From: Zhengitettix transpicula
Taxonomy: Eukaryota > Arthropoda > Insecta > Orthoptera > Tetrigidae
Direction: 5' to 3'
Assembly: GCA_037074705.1 (NCBI GenBank)
Contig: CM073596.1
Span: 55,270,001 to 55,334,000, forward strand
Length of the DNA: 64,000 nt
In this document: piece after piece, positions 13,089-23,903 of the stretch
Layout of the letters: each line of letters begins with the position of its first letter
How positions within the stretch are numbered: position 1 is the stretch's first letter
The notes under the pieces: model-generated
Told to the model about the DNA's origin: nothing
The model's database searches: none
Seen by the model: the letters and a program-made list of their open reading frames with translations, nothing else
Made by a program: the position numbers and the translations under genes

Positions 13089-14084
13089 TGTAATGCGAAT
13101 TAATTAGGACATTAATTGTGTCAACATAAAAATATAAATTGTTTGAGAAATGCGGCAGGAGCCTTTGGAACAACAATAGAAAAGCCGGCTCTGATCCTTT
13201 GTCGGAAGGTCCGTCAAAATGGCGTATGCGCGCTAAATTGCGAGACAAGAGTACAGTTCGCGGGGAGATTTGGTGTGATACAGTTCACGGAAAGACCTCG
13301 TCGAGGTATAACAGTTTTTGGAAGGAGAATTAAACAGGGTTGACAATTAGCAGGACAAAGTAAAACATTCATAAAAGTATAACTTCGAAACCTGCTAAGA
13401 AAAAGCAGTTTTTGTGTCCACAGCCGGCCAGAAATAGTAAAATTTTCGGTTTAAGTCCGGAACAATAAAGACTACCCAATCGACAAATCGCAGAATTCAC
13501 CTAAGGCGAGCGGTCAGCCGATAGATGACGAAAGGAGGATCATCCGAGTTCCTGACGACATATAAAATTTTGGCTTAAAAATTTGGTGTAGAATCTGTGA
13601 GTTTAGAAGCAGTGTAAAACCCGCATTAGTGCTTTCAAAAATTAAAGGTATGCTGGAATGCTGGGAAGACGTGAGTAACAGTTTTTTTTAAAAAACCAAT
13701 TAATTATGTAAACGTAATTGAAAGATAGCCGTTAGATTTCGTTCTCTTTTTGATTAAAATTGATAATAAGAGTCAATGTTTTTACTTTTAATTTAGTTCT
13801 CAATTAAATTTCGTTCCAGTTTTATTGACGAGTAAATTTCTTTTTCTTTTGATTGTAATTTGTTGTTGATAAGATTATAAATATTATTGATTTGTCCATT
13901 ATCAAACCCAGTGAAGACCCTGAGAAATTCAATATTATAAATTTGTAATTGTGTGAGTTATTGCCACAGTAAAAATATTGTTAGATTTTTATTAATCTTT
14001 CATATTAAAAGCCTCTCTTTAGGGGTCATTACAAAATGGCGCCCAACGTGGGGCAAATTAAAGCCTATTATTTTAATTATTACA
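13089..14084 (+). mobile_element. Family L LTR element remnant, copy 2, with primer-binding site
   Basis: The LTR runs from TGTAATG (13089) to CATTACA (14027-14033). Three bases later comes the primer-binding site. After about 30 more bases a second LTR-like end, AATTATTACA, closes the element at 14084. The element is bordered by ATAT on both sides (13085-13088 and 14085-14088), a 4-bp target duplication. The segment before each end shares AAAGCCT, which suggests that LTR-PBS was joined to a second LTR end by deletion of the internal region. No gag or pol remains. Confidence 0.85.
14037..14054 (+). other. LTR-retrotransposon primer-binding site (tRNA-Lys)
   Basis: TGGCGCCCAACGTGGGGC lies three bases after the LTR end. 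Its reverse complement, GCCCCACGTTGGGCGCCA, is the 3' end including CCA of the arthropod/metazoan tRNA-Lys(CUU) as I know it. The match is over all 18 bases. This establishes the repeat family as reverse-transcribed LTR elements primed by tRNA-Lys and fixes their orientation. Confidence 0.88.
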
Positions 14085-17000
14085 ATATCAAAATGTATTA
14101 CAGTATTAATTGTTGTGCCTTTGAAAGAGTTAATGTTATTACAGACCTAAGAATAAATTTTGCTTCGTTTAATGACATTTTACACACATATTAATGCATC
14201 TGATAATAAACCTATGCAATTTTTTTTATTAGAAGAAAATGTTAATGATTCAGTTCCCCCAATAACTATTGAAATGTTATGTTTCGTTGGTGAAACGAAT
14301 ATTGATGCGTGGATCTATATTTTGGTCTTCCTTCACCAATAAATTTATCAAGATATTTGAAACCGTATAAATTAAATTTTTTAGAGTTAAATCTTTTAGA
14401 ATTAATTTGCCATAATATTAAAAAATATTGCAACAAAAATATTGAAAAACCCGACACTGGATTCTGGACGTTATTGTGAAGGTTTAAAATTTATTTTTAA
14501 GTTCCTTAAAAGTCTTATATATAATTGTCCCTGTCCCTCAGTACCCTTCACAACCCCGAGAATAAGATCTTAAATTGGATTTAAGGATAATAATATTAAT
14601 AATTTTTTTCAAATTAAACTCTGGCTGTAATTAAATGCATATTTTATCCACACATTTTGAACTTCTCCGTGGGTCAAATATTCATTAGTATCGAGACCCG
14701 TTGCTTCTGACCCGCATTGTACAGCGGTGTGACCTCTTACGCCCTCCGGACACAAGATTTTTTTTTTTGCAACAACCCCTTTTCGCATCTACACAGGTCT
14801 CTCTCTCCCTTTTTCCAACTGCCAAGTGCCGAAAAAAAAAAGGTTACCCCTTCCACCTTTTCGAATGCTGCAACGCTCAGCGTGTTGGCATCAAAGTGAT
14901 CAATCACGTAACCCCCCCCCTTGCCACCCTGCAACCCCTGTATGCCCACCAACCCCCCCTTTGCCTACGTAGCTGCCAGACAAAGGCAGAAGCAAACCTT
15001 TTGAAAATTTAATCAGATTACCGACTGAATTACAAGGAACGCTTCCCCAATAGAAGTTCTCCACCAGCGATTACTTGTTATGAGGAGGCAGGCGGCCTAG
15101 TTCGCTTCTTTCCTTGCATCAAATTTTTAAAGCTTTCTCGTTTTTCTTGTTCTGCAAAGAAACATTTCTCTTTTCCCCGTTCTTTTATGAGGCAGTAATG
15201 TACGCAACTTTTACAATTAAGGCTGCATCATTTTCTTTGTAGTAGCCAATTAATTTACGTCAGATTATCTCAACGAAAAATTAAAGATCAGCAATGTCCT
15301 TATTTTTATCAGAGTTTCGTTGAAATTAAAACTACTTTAGAGACAAATTACCCTCATAACATCGAGAAATTTGTTTTTTAAAAAAACTATTCAAAATCTA
15401 CCTGCGTTCAGCAAAATATTTCGAGTTTCAACGATATCGGTTAGAGAAAGAATTTACACCTATTTTGTGTTGGAGGAATTATTAAATTTAGACATCGCCA
15501 ATTTAACACACAAACCTACTTAATAAATGTCATGTTTGACGCGATTGAACAATTTTTCTAGAATAAAAATATTAATTAAATATTCCATTTGGGTGGTGAA
15601 AAAAAATTCTCTAAGTAAATATTATTCTTAGTTGAAGGAAAGGATAAGTGTACAAAAGGAACAGAAAAATATAGTTATTATAAGGTGAGGGAAGAAAGGA
15701 AAATCATTCCGCCGATGTTTATTAGCGGTCATTCTCCGTATATTTTTGGAGTCGTGCTAAATTGACGCCATAATTTATTGCAGGAGATTTCAGACTTAAA
15801 TGACAATAGAAATTAAATAGTTTCGTCTGATTGAAAATTAATTAAAAGATAGATATTATTTTGTCTGTATTTGGCTATTTTTCTTATTATTAAATTATAA
15901 TTCCCCCAGGATCTCATTTGGTGAAATGGACCGCCGCATTCAATTTTATTATAGAAATTAAATTAAGTTGGTAATTGAAAAGCCGCAAAACTAACCTGAA
16001 TGTGCTCCTGTAGTTTAAGAAAACAGAACCCAATTTTATTTGTCAACTACCTCAGGAGCACAATATTTTTTTTAAAAAAATTATTCTGTACACCGAAAGT
16101 TTAATTTTAACACCACAAATTTCAAAGTACAGTGTATTCATACCTATAGTCTGTTTTAAATTAGAACACCGACGACGGTTAGTTTCTGCGAGAAGTGTGA
16201 TTTTGGAATCGACCAATCACAACGCTCGAAATAAAGCAGCGTTGCCGAACAATAGCGATGTTATTCCACTGTGAGTGAGCATGTGGCAACAGCGCCCCAT
16301 TCCAGGTGGACACCATAGAAGACTTCTAGTTTAAGACAAACTATAAATATATATATTATATAATTTGGAATCGTGGTTTTATTTTTTAATAATACCAAAA
16401 CATATTTTTTTCTTGCAATACGCCAGGCCGATATTTTTTTTTGTATTGACGATAACTTATTAGTTGTCTTCTTTGAGTGTATGTTCACCTGTAACTATTA
16501 CAGTATTGAATTTATGTCGCCGTCGCTGTGAGACAATTGTTGGCGGATTTTTTATTTCCATTCGACAGAGCTGAAACCCTGACGCTATTTTGTGTACATG
16601 TTCAGCAAAAATGTTCTTTTATTACATTTTTTTTCGCAAGTAGTACAGAAGTCGCACAGATAATTAACTCGGATTTTTAAAAAAGGTCTTAAATATGGCT
16701 GCTTTCTGGGCAATATTTTTTTTTCGCATCAGCTAATTTTGAGCGCAGAATAGGAAGTTAATGCAGTACCGCTGCAGCAGCTTTGACAATGTCGGCGTTC
16801 CGTAGGTATTGTCGTTAAGAGCGCCGCGGCTAAAAGAAGCTCTGATGAGAAACCGATACCACGCTGTGGTTGTTGGCAGCCCTGGGGGCTTCCTCTACTC
16901 CTAAGCGATATTCGGGGAAAATATGAACGAGGAACAGCAGCCAAATCGCCTCTGTTGTGGTGGCAACAATGGCCACTCAAGCGATTACTTTCTCTCTCAC

Positions 17001-17494
17001 GCACGCACATCCGAGAGCTGCCGAAAACGTTTTAACAATCTCGGCGAAGACACATAGAAACACCATCACACACACACACACACACACAGATTCTTGAGTG
17101 GGGGGAAAAATAAAAATAAAAAGTGTAGCAATGGATACGAACAATTTTAGCGTAAAGGCACATGTTTTTATAGTCTGCCGAAAATTACGTTCCGGTAACT
17201 ACGGAACACAGAAAAGCGTTTTTATAGGATGAAAATGAAACGTGGAGGATTTATAAACGGTCTCACGCGTACTAATTCATTTTATCCAACCTGTGTAGAG
17301 TGTGAAACCTGAACAAATAAGACAGTCCATAAAATTATTACGTTGTCTATTCCTCATATTTCTCCTCTTTCGTTATTCTTCTTTCTATATCTTTGTCTTT
17401 GCCACAAAATTTAAATTCCAAAGTTAAAAGATCTGCAAGGATGAAACTCGAGGGCAGTTCTGAGTTTCGGAATATAAAATCCAATGTTTGAATT
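14085..17494. other. No gene seen; C-rich and CA tracts
   Basis: AT-rich sequence. At 14690-15010 there is a pyrimidine-rich stretch with C runs on the plus strand. A GC-richer block lies at about 16740-17030, followed by a CA repeat. The open frames in these parts owe their length to base composition and have no recognisable domains. Confidence 0.4.
17066..17088. repeat. CA dinucleotide microsatellite
   Basis: About eleven CA units in a row, following a GC-rich segment. Confidence 0.9.
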
Positions 17495-17504
17495 TACTTA
17501 GTTG

Positions 17505-18050
17505 CGGGGAGATGCGGAACTATGGCCTGCGAGGGCTATTCTCTCGCAGGCAGAACCTTTTAGGAGAGATACGAACTGGCTACCTTTGGGTACGCCTTTT
17601 CCTCTCCGTTTTTGAACTAAGGTTCCCACAAGCCGAGGCACCTCGGCCTGTTTTGAGGGGTGTATGTTTCGGGGTCACAGACCTTGGGCATACGGTAAGA
17701 GTTGTCCGCTATTCCCATTGGGAATAGTCGGCCAGCTGCCTCCTAAACTGGTCGAGGCACGGAAAAGGGAATGCTGCGTCCCCACAGCAAACTCCTCTCC
17801 CGCTATCGGAAGGGCGTGGGACAAGTACCCAATGCCCGACCTACCTGATGCAGGTTTTCCTAGGGTTTTCCCTGCATTTCTTTAGGCGAATGCCAGGTAG
17901 GATCCTTAAAATATATCCCGGGGGCCCTAGTAAACCCTTGACTACCTTCCTCTACCCTTCCGAATCCCCCCTTCAAATCCCTTCCTATGCTATTAAAGGG
18001 GAGTTGCCCAATGTGGATCAACCTCACGTAGCCCGTTGCCCTAAAAAAAA
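17505..18050 (+). mobile_element. Family H retroposon, copy 4 (near full length, 546 bp)
   Basis: This is one of the best-delimited copies. A direct repeat TACTTAGTTG (17495-17504) and TACTTAGTCG (18051-18060) flanks it exactly. The element opens CGGGGAGATGCGG and carries one 5' palindrome (CCTGCGAGGG...CTCTCGCAGG). It then has the AGCCGAGGCACCTCGGC hairpin, the CTATTCCCATT...GGAATAG hairpin, the GGGCGTGGGAC...CAATGCCC stem and the GGGGAGTTGCCCA block, and ends CCCTAAAAAAAA. The A tail plus target duplication indicates LINE-dependent retroposition. I could not identify convincing RNA polymerase III A and B boxes, so tRNA ancestry is not shown. Confidence 0.92.
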
Positions 18051-18207
18051 TACTTAGTCGGTGTCAAAATAAAAGGATCTGGATAATGTAATGTTACTGA
18101 AGGGTGAAGAGACTTTTACGGGCATTTTTTATGTGCTGCTGAATAAGGGAAGAGGGCTATATTGAGAACATCATGCTTGTTGTTATATTAAACAGTGTTT
18201 GTTTGAT

Positions 18208-18700
18208 TTAAAACTGCACAATTTGGCCTGCTGCACTCTTGGCAAGTTCAACGCTTTTGGGATTTATATATCCAGCAACCCTTAGTTGAGGGGGACGAAA
18301 GCCAGAGAAATTAAGACGCTGTGAATGCAAGCTCGACTTGGCGGCTTCTCTCTCGTAGCTCAGCGCAAATCCCAGAATTGTGTCAGCCGGAACTCGCTTA
18401 GCATGCAAATGTTGGCAACTCTTGCAGAGGGGGCGCGTGGGTGGCAGCCAAAGTTTCCTTGCCACGGCAACAGCGGTGGTGAGAGGAGTAGAACCGCGGA
18501 AATGGTTGTTTAAGTGCAAGAACTGGCTGGCTGGTCAATTGAATTTGCAATCGTCGTAGTTCCGGCGGTCGGAGGATATCCGGGTTGCGACGCCAGAAAT
18601 ATAAAATAATCCGCGCCGCTAAACAGATCAGGAGAAAATGTCAGCGAGCTGAGAGGAAACGAAAACACCCACTCGGCCAGAACGCAAAACAAAATCTAAA
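18208..18700. other. GC-rich stretch, function unknown
   Basis: This block after retroposon copy 4 is richer in GC than its flanks and includes an ATGCAAAT octamer at 18403-18410. Overlapping short open frames occur on both strands, none with domains. It may be regulatory or exonic sequence of an unseen gene. Nothing decides between these. Confidence 0.2.
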
Positions 18701-18815
18701 AAAAAAGCAACAGCGACAATGACTCCAACACCAACGTTTACACGTCAAACATATGATCAGAAATGTGTAATGATTTATTTGTATATCACATAAATCAAAC
18801 TGTCTGATAGATTTA

Positions 18816-18997
18816 TAATATTATAATGAAAGTATGGCCAAAAATTCAGACAATAAAGTAACAACAACTTCTCAACGTTTCCTCAACCAATCGGTGGACC
18901 CAATCAAGTGAACAAATATGGAACTGGTTAAGGTCCACAGCTTGGAGGAGGAAACGTCGTGAGGTTGGGTTTTTTTTGCCATACTTTTATTATAATT
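18816..18997. mobile_element. Small foldback element with GAAACGT arms
   Basis: Outer arms pair: TATAATGAAAGTATGGCCAA near 18822 is matched, inverted, by TTGCCATACTTTTATTATA near 18976-18994. Inner arms also pair: CAACTTCTCAACGTTTCCTC (about 18865-18884) with GAGGAAACGTCGTGAGGTTG (about 18948-18967). GTGGACC and GGTCCAC pair inside these. The whole 180-bp unit can fold into one long hairpin, as non-autonomous foldback/MITE-like repeats do. No target duplication was established. The GAAACGTCG motif is shared with the hammerhead-like boxes, but no CTGA strand precedes it here. Confidence 0.6.
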
Positions 18998-19079
18998 TTA
19001 TTTGTATATATTTTATTAATATTTGATATTTTGAAATATTTACTCCACACGTTTAGCGCCATATATCTAATAATTATTC

Positions 19080-19388
19080 CTTAATTGTCAAGTTAATTGC
19101 TTTTCTTTTAGTCGACGTATTGTTTAATTAAATGCGATTTGTTTGTTAATAAGATTTTTAAACATAATTGATGTGTCCATTATCAAACTCAGTGAAGACC
19201 CTGAGATCTAATATTTTAAATTTGTAATTTCTTTTTAAATTATTGCCACAATAAAAATATTGTTTGTAAATTTAATTAATTGTTTTCAATAAATAACGCC
19301 TTCCATTTAATTATTATATTAATAGCTTCAACGAGAGGCAAATTCTTCAAATTTTAATTAATTAACGACATCTAATTTGTATATTACA
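19080..19388 (+). mobile_element. Family L LTR 3' fragment, copy 3, with decayed primer-binding site
   Basis: The sequence joins the family near the GATAAGATT-like block and contains CCATTATCAAACTCAGTGAA and GACCCTGAGATCT, as in the full LTRs. Near 19320 an LTR-like end is followed by ATAGCTTCAACGAGAGGCAA, a decayed form of the primer-binding-site region seen at 14.04 kb. A second end GTATATTACA closes at 19388 next to ATAT. It therefore has the same LTR end - PBS - LTR end layout as copies 2 and 5. The 5' part of the LTR is missing. Confidence 0.65.
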
Positions 19389-20012
19389 ATATATTGCAGT
19401 GATTCCACATGCTAAGAATCTCAAAAGTGTTTTTTGTTCAGCTTTAAACTTCTCTTAGTAATGCTGATTGTCTTTGGATCCACTTTTTAACAAAACCGTA
19501 TCCAAATTAAATAAGGTAGTTTCTTCCTTCTGATGAAAATATTTTTGTAACAGGTAGTAGACGATTTCTTCTGAACCAATCAAGATCGCTCAAAATCAAC
19601 GATTTTTTTATGATTCCTCTATAAATTAACTTATAAGACGTTCTATTCTCGCATGAACCTTTTTTTTCTTCCTAACACTTTCAAGTGTCAAATATCAACT
19701 TGAAATAAATATCGAACGTTGCTTTGAATTCAAGTAACGGAAAATCATGTAAATTTAAAAGTGTGAACGAGCCTGGTCGCACAGAGTTGTCTTCGGTGAT
19801 TTATTATTATTCCTTGGTCTTGTTCTTGGTCGCTTGCCTTGTTCTCATGGTGTCGGCGAATGAAGCAGTGTACGTTTCAATAAGGGATCCAAATGAGACG
19901 CATCTGCCTGTGCCATGAACTGAGTACAGCAAATCCGACTATTTGGTAGGATAAACAAGCCAAAGACTGGTAAAGATTCATGATGCGATAACCAATTCGT
20001 ACGCATTTTCAC

Positions 20013-20018
20013 CGCCCC

Positions 20019-20049
<31 letters not shown>

Positions 20050-20053
20050 CACG
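20013..20053. repeat. C run plus CA microsatellite
   Basis: A run of about eleven C followed by GA and about fourteen CA units. Confidence 0.9.
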
Positions 20054-20328
20054 GGTGAAGAAAAAGAACAACAAAAGTGTGCCTTTTTCGACGTGTGTGT
20101 ATCTAGAATAATTTCGCAAACAGGATTAACAACCACGCACTCGTCGAAATTAACTTTGATTTTTAATTCCGATATAATGTCCACTTTGTCTGCGAAATGA
20201 CAAACGTCTTCTATCTGTGATGCCAGTAAATCTGATCTCACATCCAGTTGTGGTCCTGAGCAACGCAGCTTGCGCTGTAGCAAAGAGAGAAGGGTGCTTA
20301 GTTAATTATTTTTTATTTATGTTGTCAC

Positions 20329-20360
20329 GACGTTTCGATACCTTTTCGTATCTTCTTCAG
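20329..20360 (-). other. Hammerhead-like box with perfect helix II
   Basis: On the minus strand the order is CTGAAGA, one A, the perfect hairpin GATAC-GAAAAG-GTATC, then GAAACGTC. This matches the CUGANGA - helix II - GAAA core plus a minimal helix III (AC-GU) and a C cleavage base. Deviations are the single extra A between CTGAAGA and helix II, and a poor helix I: only three pairs next to the core (C-G, A-U, U-G), with TGT/ACA possible further out. Whether it cleaves cannot be judged from sequence. Confidence 0.4.
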
Positions 20361-20859
20361 GTATTCTACAAAATTAATGTAATAAACTGGCACAATAAAT
20401 CTATTAAATTCACACCGTTTTTGTGTCTGTATAAGTTTGTTTCATAAATTCAAAACAGACGTTCAATTGAACCTTTCAATTTAATTTAATTAATTTTTTG
20501 TTTTCCGTGTCCATTACACTTTTTATTTGCTTTAATAAAATAAACATACCGCCTATTTTTTTTTTACAATTAAGTTTTAAATTTTTGTAATGACGATAAA
20601 TAAATTGGCTCCACACATTTTTCTCGTTTCTCCAGTTGCATCGTTGAAATCCGGAATTTCGAGGAAAACATTCTGCTGCCTTTTTTTTCTAGTAATGAAT
20701 GAAATTGACAGCAGTGGTTAAAAGCAAAATTCAGGCAACTGTACGTTTTTCCTGTGACCCCCAAAATACAAGCGGTACCTGTTGCAAAACTCACATGTTG
20801 GTGTCCGTTACGTTAATGGTGAAGCATCTGGGGAAATTACGCGAGTATCCATCCGTTTC

Positions 20860-20892
20860 CCACACACACACACTCACTCTCCCCCCCCCCCC
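20860..20892. repeat. CA and C-run low-complexity tract
   Basis: A short CA repeat followed by CTCACTCT and twelve C in a row. Confidence 0.85.
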
Positions 20893-21617
20893 ACATGCAC
20901 TGTGTGGTTTTTTTTTATTATTCCACACTCGAGCACGTTGGTTTGGTAATTGTTGCACGTCAGCCTCGATTTAGAGCTCCGCCAATTAGTTTTGCGATAT
21001 TGGCCGAGGGGAAATCTTTCGCGTTGAACCGCAGCTGACAAGTGACGAGCCCCCAGCTTGAAATATTGAACCCGTAATTTACTTGTCATAGATGTTGCTG
21101 TGTGCAACTACGAGGATCAATGCTATAGTTGACGTTCAAGTGGTGGGGGGAAAAGAAAAGCACGTTGGCGAAAAATAATGAAAAAGCTAAATATTTACAA
21201 ATAATTTCTAGGACCGTCGTTTCCAGCGGTCCTGATGGTATGACACTAGCTCTGACATACTATAAATAAAATAATCCATATATGTAAATTTATTAAGTCT
21301 ACTATTAAGCTACTCCACCTATTTATTCCTGAAATATTACTTTACAATTTTTTTTGTTTTATAATACGAAATAATTTTTCTCAGGAGGTTCAGTATTTAC
21401 AATTATTCACTTTAATATCAATATTAAAGAATGTAATATAATTATTTCCTCCCAGATAAGTCAGATGAAATTTAATACTTATTTCTATCAGATAATTATG
21501 AATGTTGCATCAGGTTTTCACCTGTTTAATTTTTTTTAAAATTTAGTCGGATGCTTCAGAGAAATATTGCAGTTAATTTAATATTTAGTTTCAAGTGCTC
21601 CTATTTATTCTTATTAC

Positions 21618-21650
21618 CTGAAGCGGTTCCAATCTTACGGACGAAACGTC
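21618..21650 (+). other. Hammerhead-like box, degraded
   Basis: CTGAAGC replaces the CTGANGA consensus in its last base. It is followed by an imperfect hairpin (GGTTCC with GGAC) and GAAACGTC. The sequences outside the box do not pair as helix I. It is probably a decayed family member. Confidence 0.3.
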
Positions 21651-21949
21651 AAAAATTAATACAAAAAAAATTGTGATTAAATTTTTAATTTATTAAACCT
21701 TATTTTATATTTTTTCTTACTCATCTAGCTAATAATAATGACGAGTTTATTTCTAATATTATCAGAATAAACAGACGAAAAAAAAATTGGTTAAAAAACT
21801 CATTAATTGAACATGGTTTTGGTCCTTATCAGTTATAAGGGAGATAGAAAATGCAAGGGTGGAAAATTGAATTTTGGAACGGTACAACATTCAGATGTGA
21901 AACGTGATGCATCGTTAATAATGAATGACAACGAACCGTTTCTGTAGGT

Positions 21950-22020
21950 GCGTGGGGCAATATGACAACGTCGGAGGAATTTGATTCGTCGGCGCCAGGA
22001 AGAGCTTCAAGGTTAAATCG
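21950..22020 (+). repeat. Short dispersed repeat S, copy 1
   Basis: This shares TTTGATTCGTCGGCG, GAAGAGCTTCAAGGT and an upstream TGACAACGTCG block with copies at 30880-30960 and 48033-48112, all on the plus strand. The conserved core is about 70-80 bp and well preserved against unrelated flanks. No tail or target duplication was seen. Family not recognised. Confidence 0.7.
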
Positions 22021-22035
22021 GCTCCCCGTTTGAAA

Positions 22036-23295
22036 TCGTTTTCGGTATTTATTTTATCGTATCGTAGAGATGGACAGTGACGTTCCTGATGCTGGCTAAG
22101 TCACGTGCTCAGCCCACGTCGGTATTGGGAAACATTGTTTTTCCGTGTCAAATTAATTCACGTCTAAAATATGATTGGGATGAATAAATACTTAGAAACG
22201 TCAGGAAAACTCGAGATGTAATTAACACAGCGAAATAATAAATTAGTATCTTTTATGAAAACTGTGTTGCAATGGATTCTTAGTGACAATTGAAATTAAC
22301 GTAAAGAATAAGTGATTTGGAACGACTCTCGTAGAAACTCTTGCTGAGTTGTTCCTCCTCGTCTCTCGCCCATTTCCTCGAAGTCTGCGATACCTCCCTG
22401 TCTCGCTCGCAACAATTGCAGCAGTTTTCTTTCACTCGTGTGTTGTGCGTGCGTGCGTTCGTGTATGTGTTGTATTGTGTTCGTGAGGGGAAATCCCCGG
22501 CCGTTTCCCTGCTCAAAGGGATACCAGCCGAGAAATTCTAAGCGCGGCGTATAGCAGAGTGCATTATTGGTATTCGCTATAGGCAGGACAACTATGTTCC
22601 GGCCTTTGAGGTGGTGTGCGCCACCTTCCAGAACTTCCTGTCCTAATAATTCTCCAAAATTTTAATAACCATACTTTTTTTTTTTAAAAAAAAAGTTAGA
22701 ACTGTTTACAACACTTCTAACTGCCCACAGTTACAATTTGATCAACATTCAGAGAAATGGACACTTAACTGTTATAACTTGTAACGTCACCTAGGTTTCT
22801 TGGAAGTCGGAATAATGAACTAACTTTATTGCTTTGTATTCGATCGTTTCATTCCGTTATGTACCAGCTATATTAATATCAACTTGTTGGTGCGGACAAA
22901 AGGAGAATTGATTATATTTTTTATATAAGATTATAGAAGCGAAGCAAAATAAATCGACAGAGGCAATAGATGTAAAATATAATCAGGGGCAGGAAAAACA
23001 ACTTGAAACTGCATCGGATTTTATTGATAGATAAATAAAAACTTCGTAGGAGCTTCTGTCGAGGCTTTAAAAAATTTCTAATAATGGACAATGCTATAGA
23101 AAAACAGCCATTTCTCGCTCGTTGTCCAACTTAGTTGCCACCAATTGTTTTCAGATTTTATAATTGATCTTTTTTAATCTGATTTTCAAAATTAATTGAA
23201 CAAATGTTCCAAAAAGGTAAGTAGCTACTATTGGACAAACCGTCAGTCATTTTTTGAAAGTAACTCTTCAAGTAAAAAAAAATCTGTAATAAATT
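22036..23295. other. No gene seen
   Basis: Mostly AT-rich. A GC-richer part at 22330-22560 includes a GTGCGTGCGTGC-like stretch. Open frames of 78 and 66 residues on opposite strands there have no domains. Confidence 0.4.
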
Positions 23296-23310
23296 TTAAC
23301 GCCTGAATAA

Positions 23311-23889
23311 GGCCTGCGAGGACTATTCTCTCGCAGGCAGTACCTGCGAGGGCTATTCTCTCGCAGGCAGTACCTGCGAGGGATATTCTCTCGCAGGCAG
23401 AACCGTTTAGGAGAGACACGAAGGGGCTACCTTTGGGTATGCCTTTTCCTCTCCGTTTTTGAACTAAGGTTCCCACAAGCCGAGGCACCTCGGCCTGTTC
23501 TGAGAGGTGTATGTTCCGGGGTCACAGACCTTGGGCATACGGTAAGAGTTGTCCGCTATTCCCATTGGCCAGCTGCCTCCTAAACTGGTCGAGGCACGGA
23601 GAAGGGAATGCTGAGTCCCCACAGCAAACTCCTCTCCCGCTATCGGAAGGGCGTGGGACAAGTACCCAATGCCCGACCTACCCGATGCAGGTTTTCCTCG
23701 GGTTTTCCCTGCATTTCTTTAGGCGAATGCCGGGTAGGATCCTTAAAATATAGCCCGGGGGCCCTAGTTAACCCTTGGCTACCTTCCTCTACCCTTCCGC
23801 ATCCCCCATTTCAAATCCCCTTCCTATGCTATTAAAGGGGAGTTGCCCAAAGTGGATCACCCTCATGTAGCCTGTTGCTCTAAAAAAAA
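23311..23889 (+). mobile_element. Family H retroposon, copy 5 (three 5' hairpin units, 579 bp)
   Basis: A direct repeat TTAACGCCTGAATAA (23296-23310) and TTAACGCTGTATAA (23890-23903) bounds the element. It differs from other copies by three consecutive 30-bp palindromic units at its 5' end, each CCTGCGAGG.....TCTCTCGCAGG, starting near 23313, 23343 and 23373. The body is otherwise typical, with a short deletion in the CCCATTGG hairpin near 23565. It ends GCTCTAAAAAAAA. Confidence 0.92.
23313..23402 (+). repeat. Three tandem 30-bp palindromes
   Basis: Three direct repeats each fold as a near-perfect stem (CCTGCGAG with CTCGCAGG) and differ only in the loop bases (GACTATT, GGCTATT, GGATATT). 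Other retroposon copies have one or two units, so this is a variable-number hairpin array at the 5' end. Confidence 0.9.
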
Positions 23890-23903
23890 TTAACGCTGTA
23901 TAA

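Noticed and set aside
14160..14342. Possible gag remnant after the primer-binding site at 14.04 kb
   Set aside because: The element already closes at 14084 with a target duplication and the 60-codon frame shows no gag motif.
23311..23402. CRISPR-like array of palindromes
   Set aside because: Three contiguous palindromes without spacers, at the 5' end of a eukaryotic retroposon.
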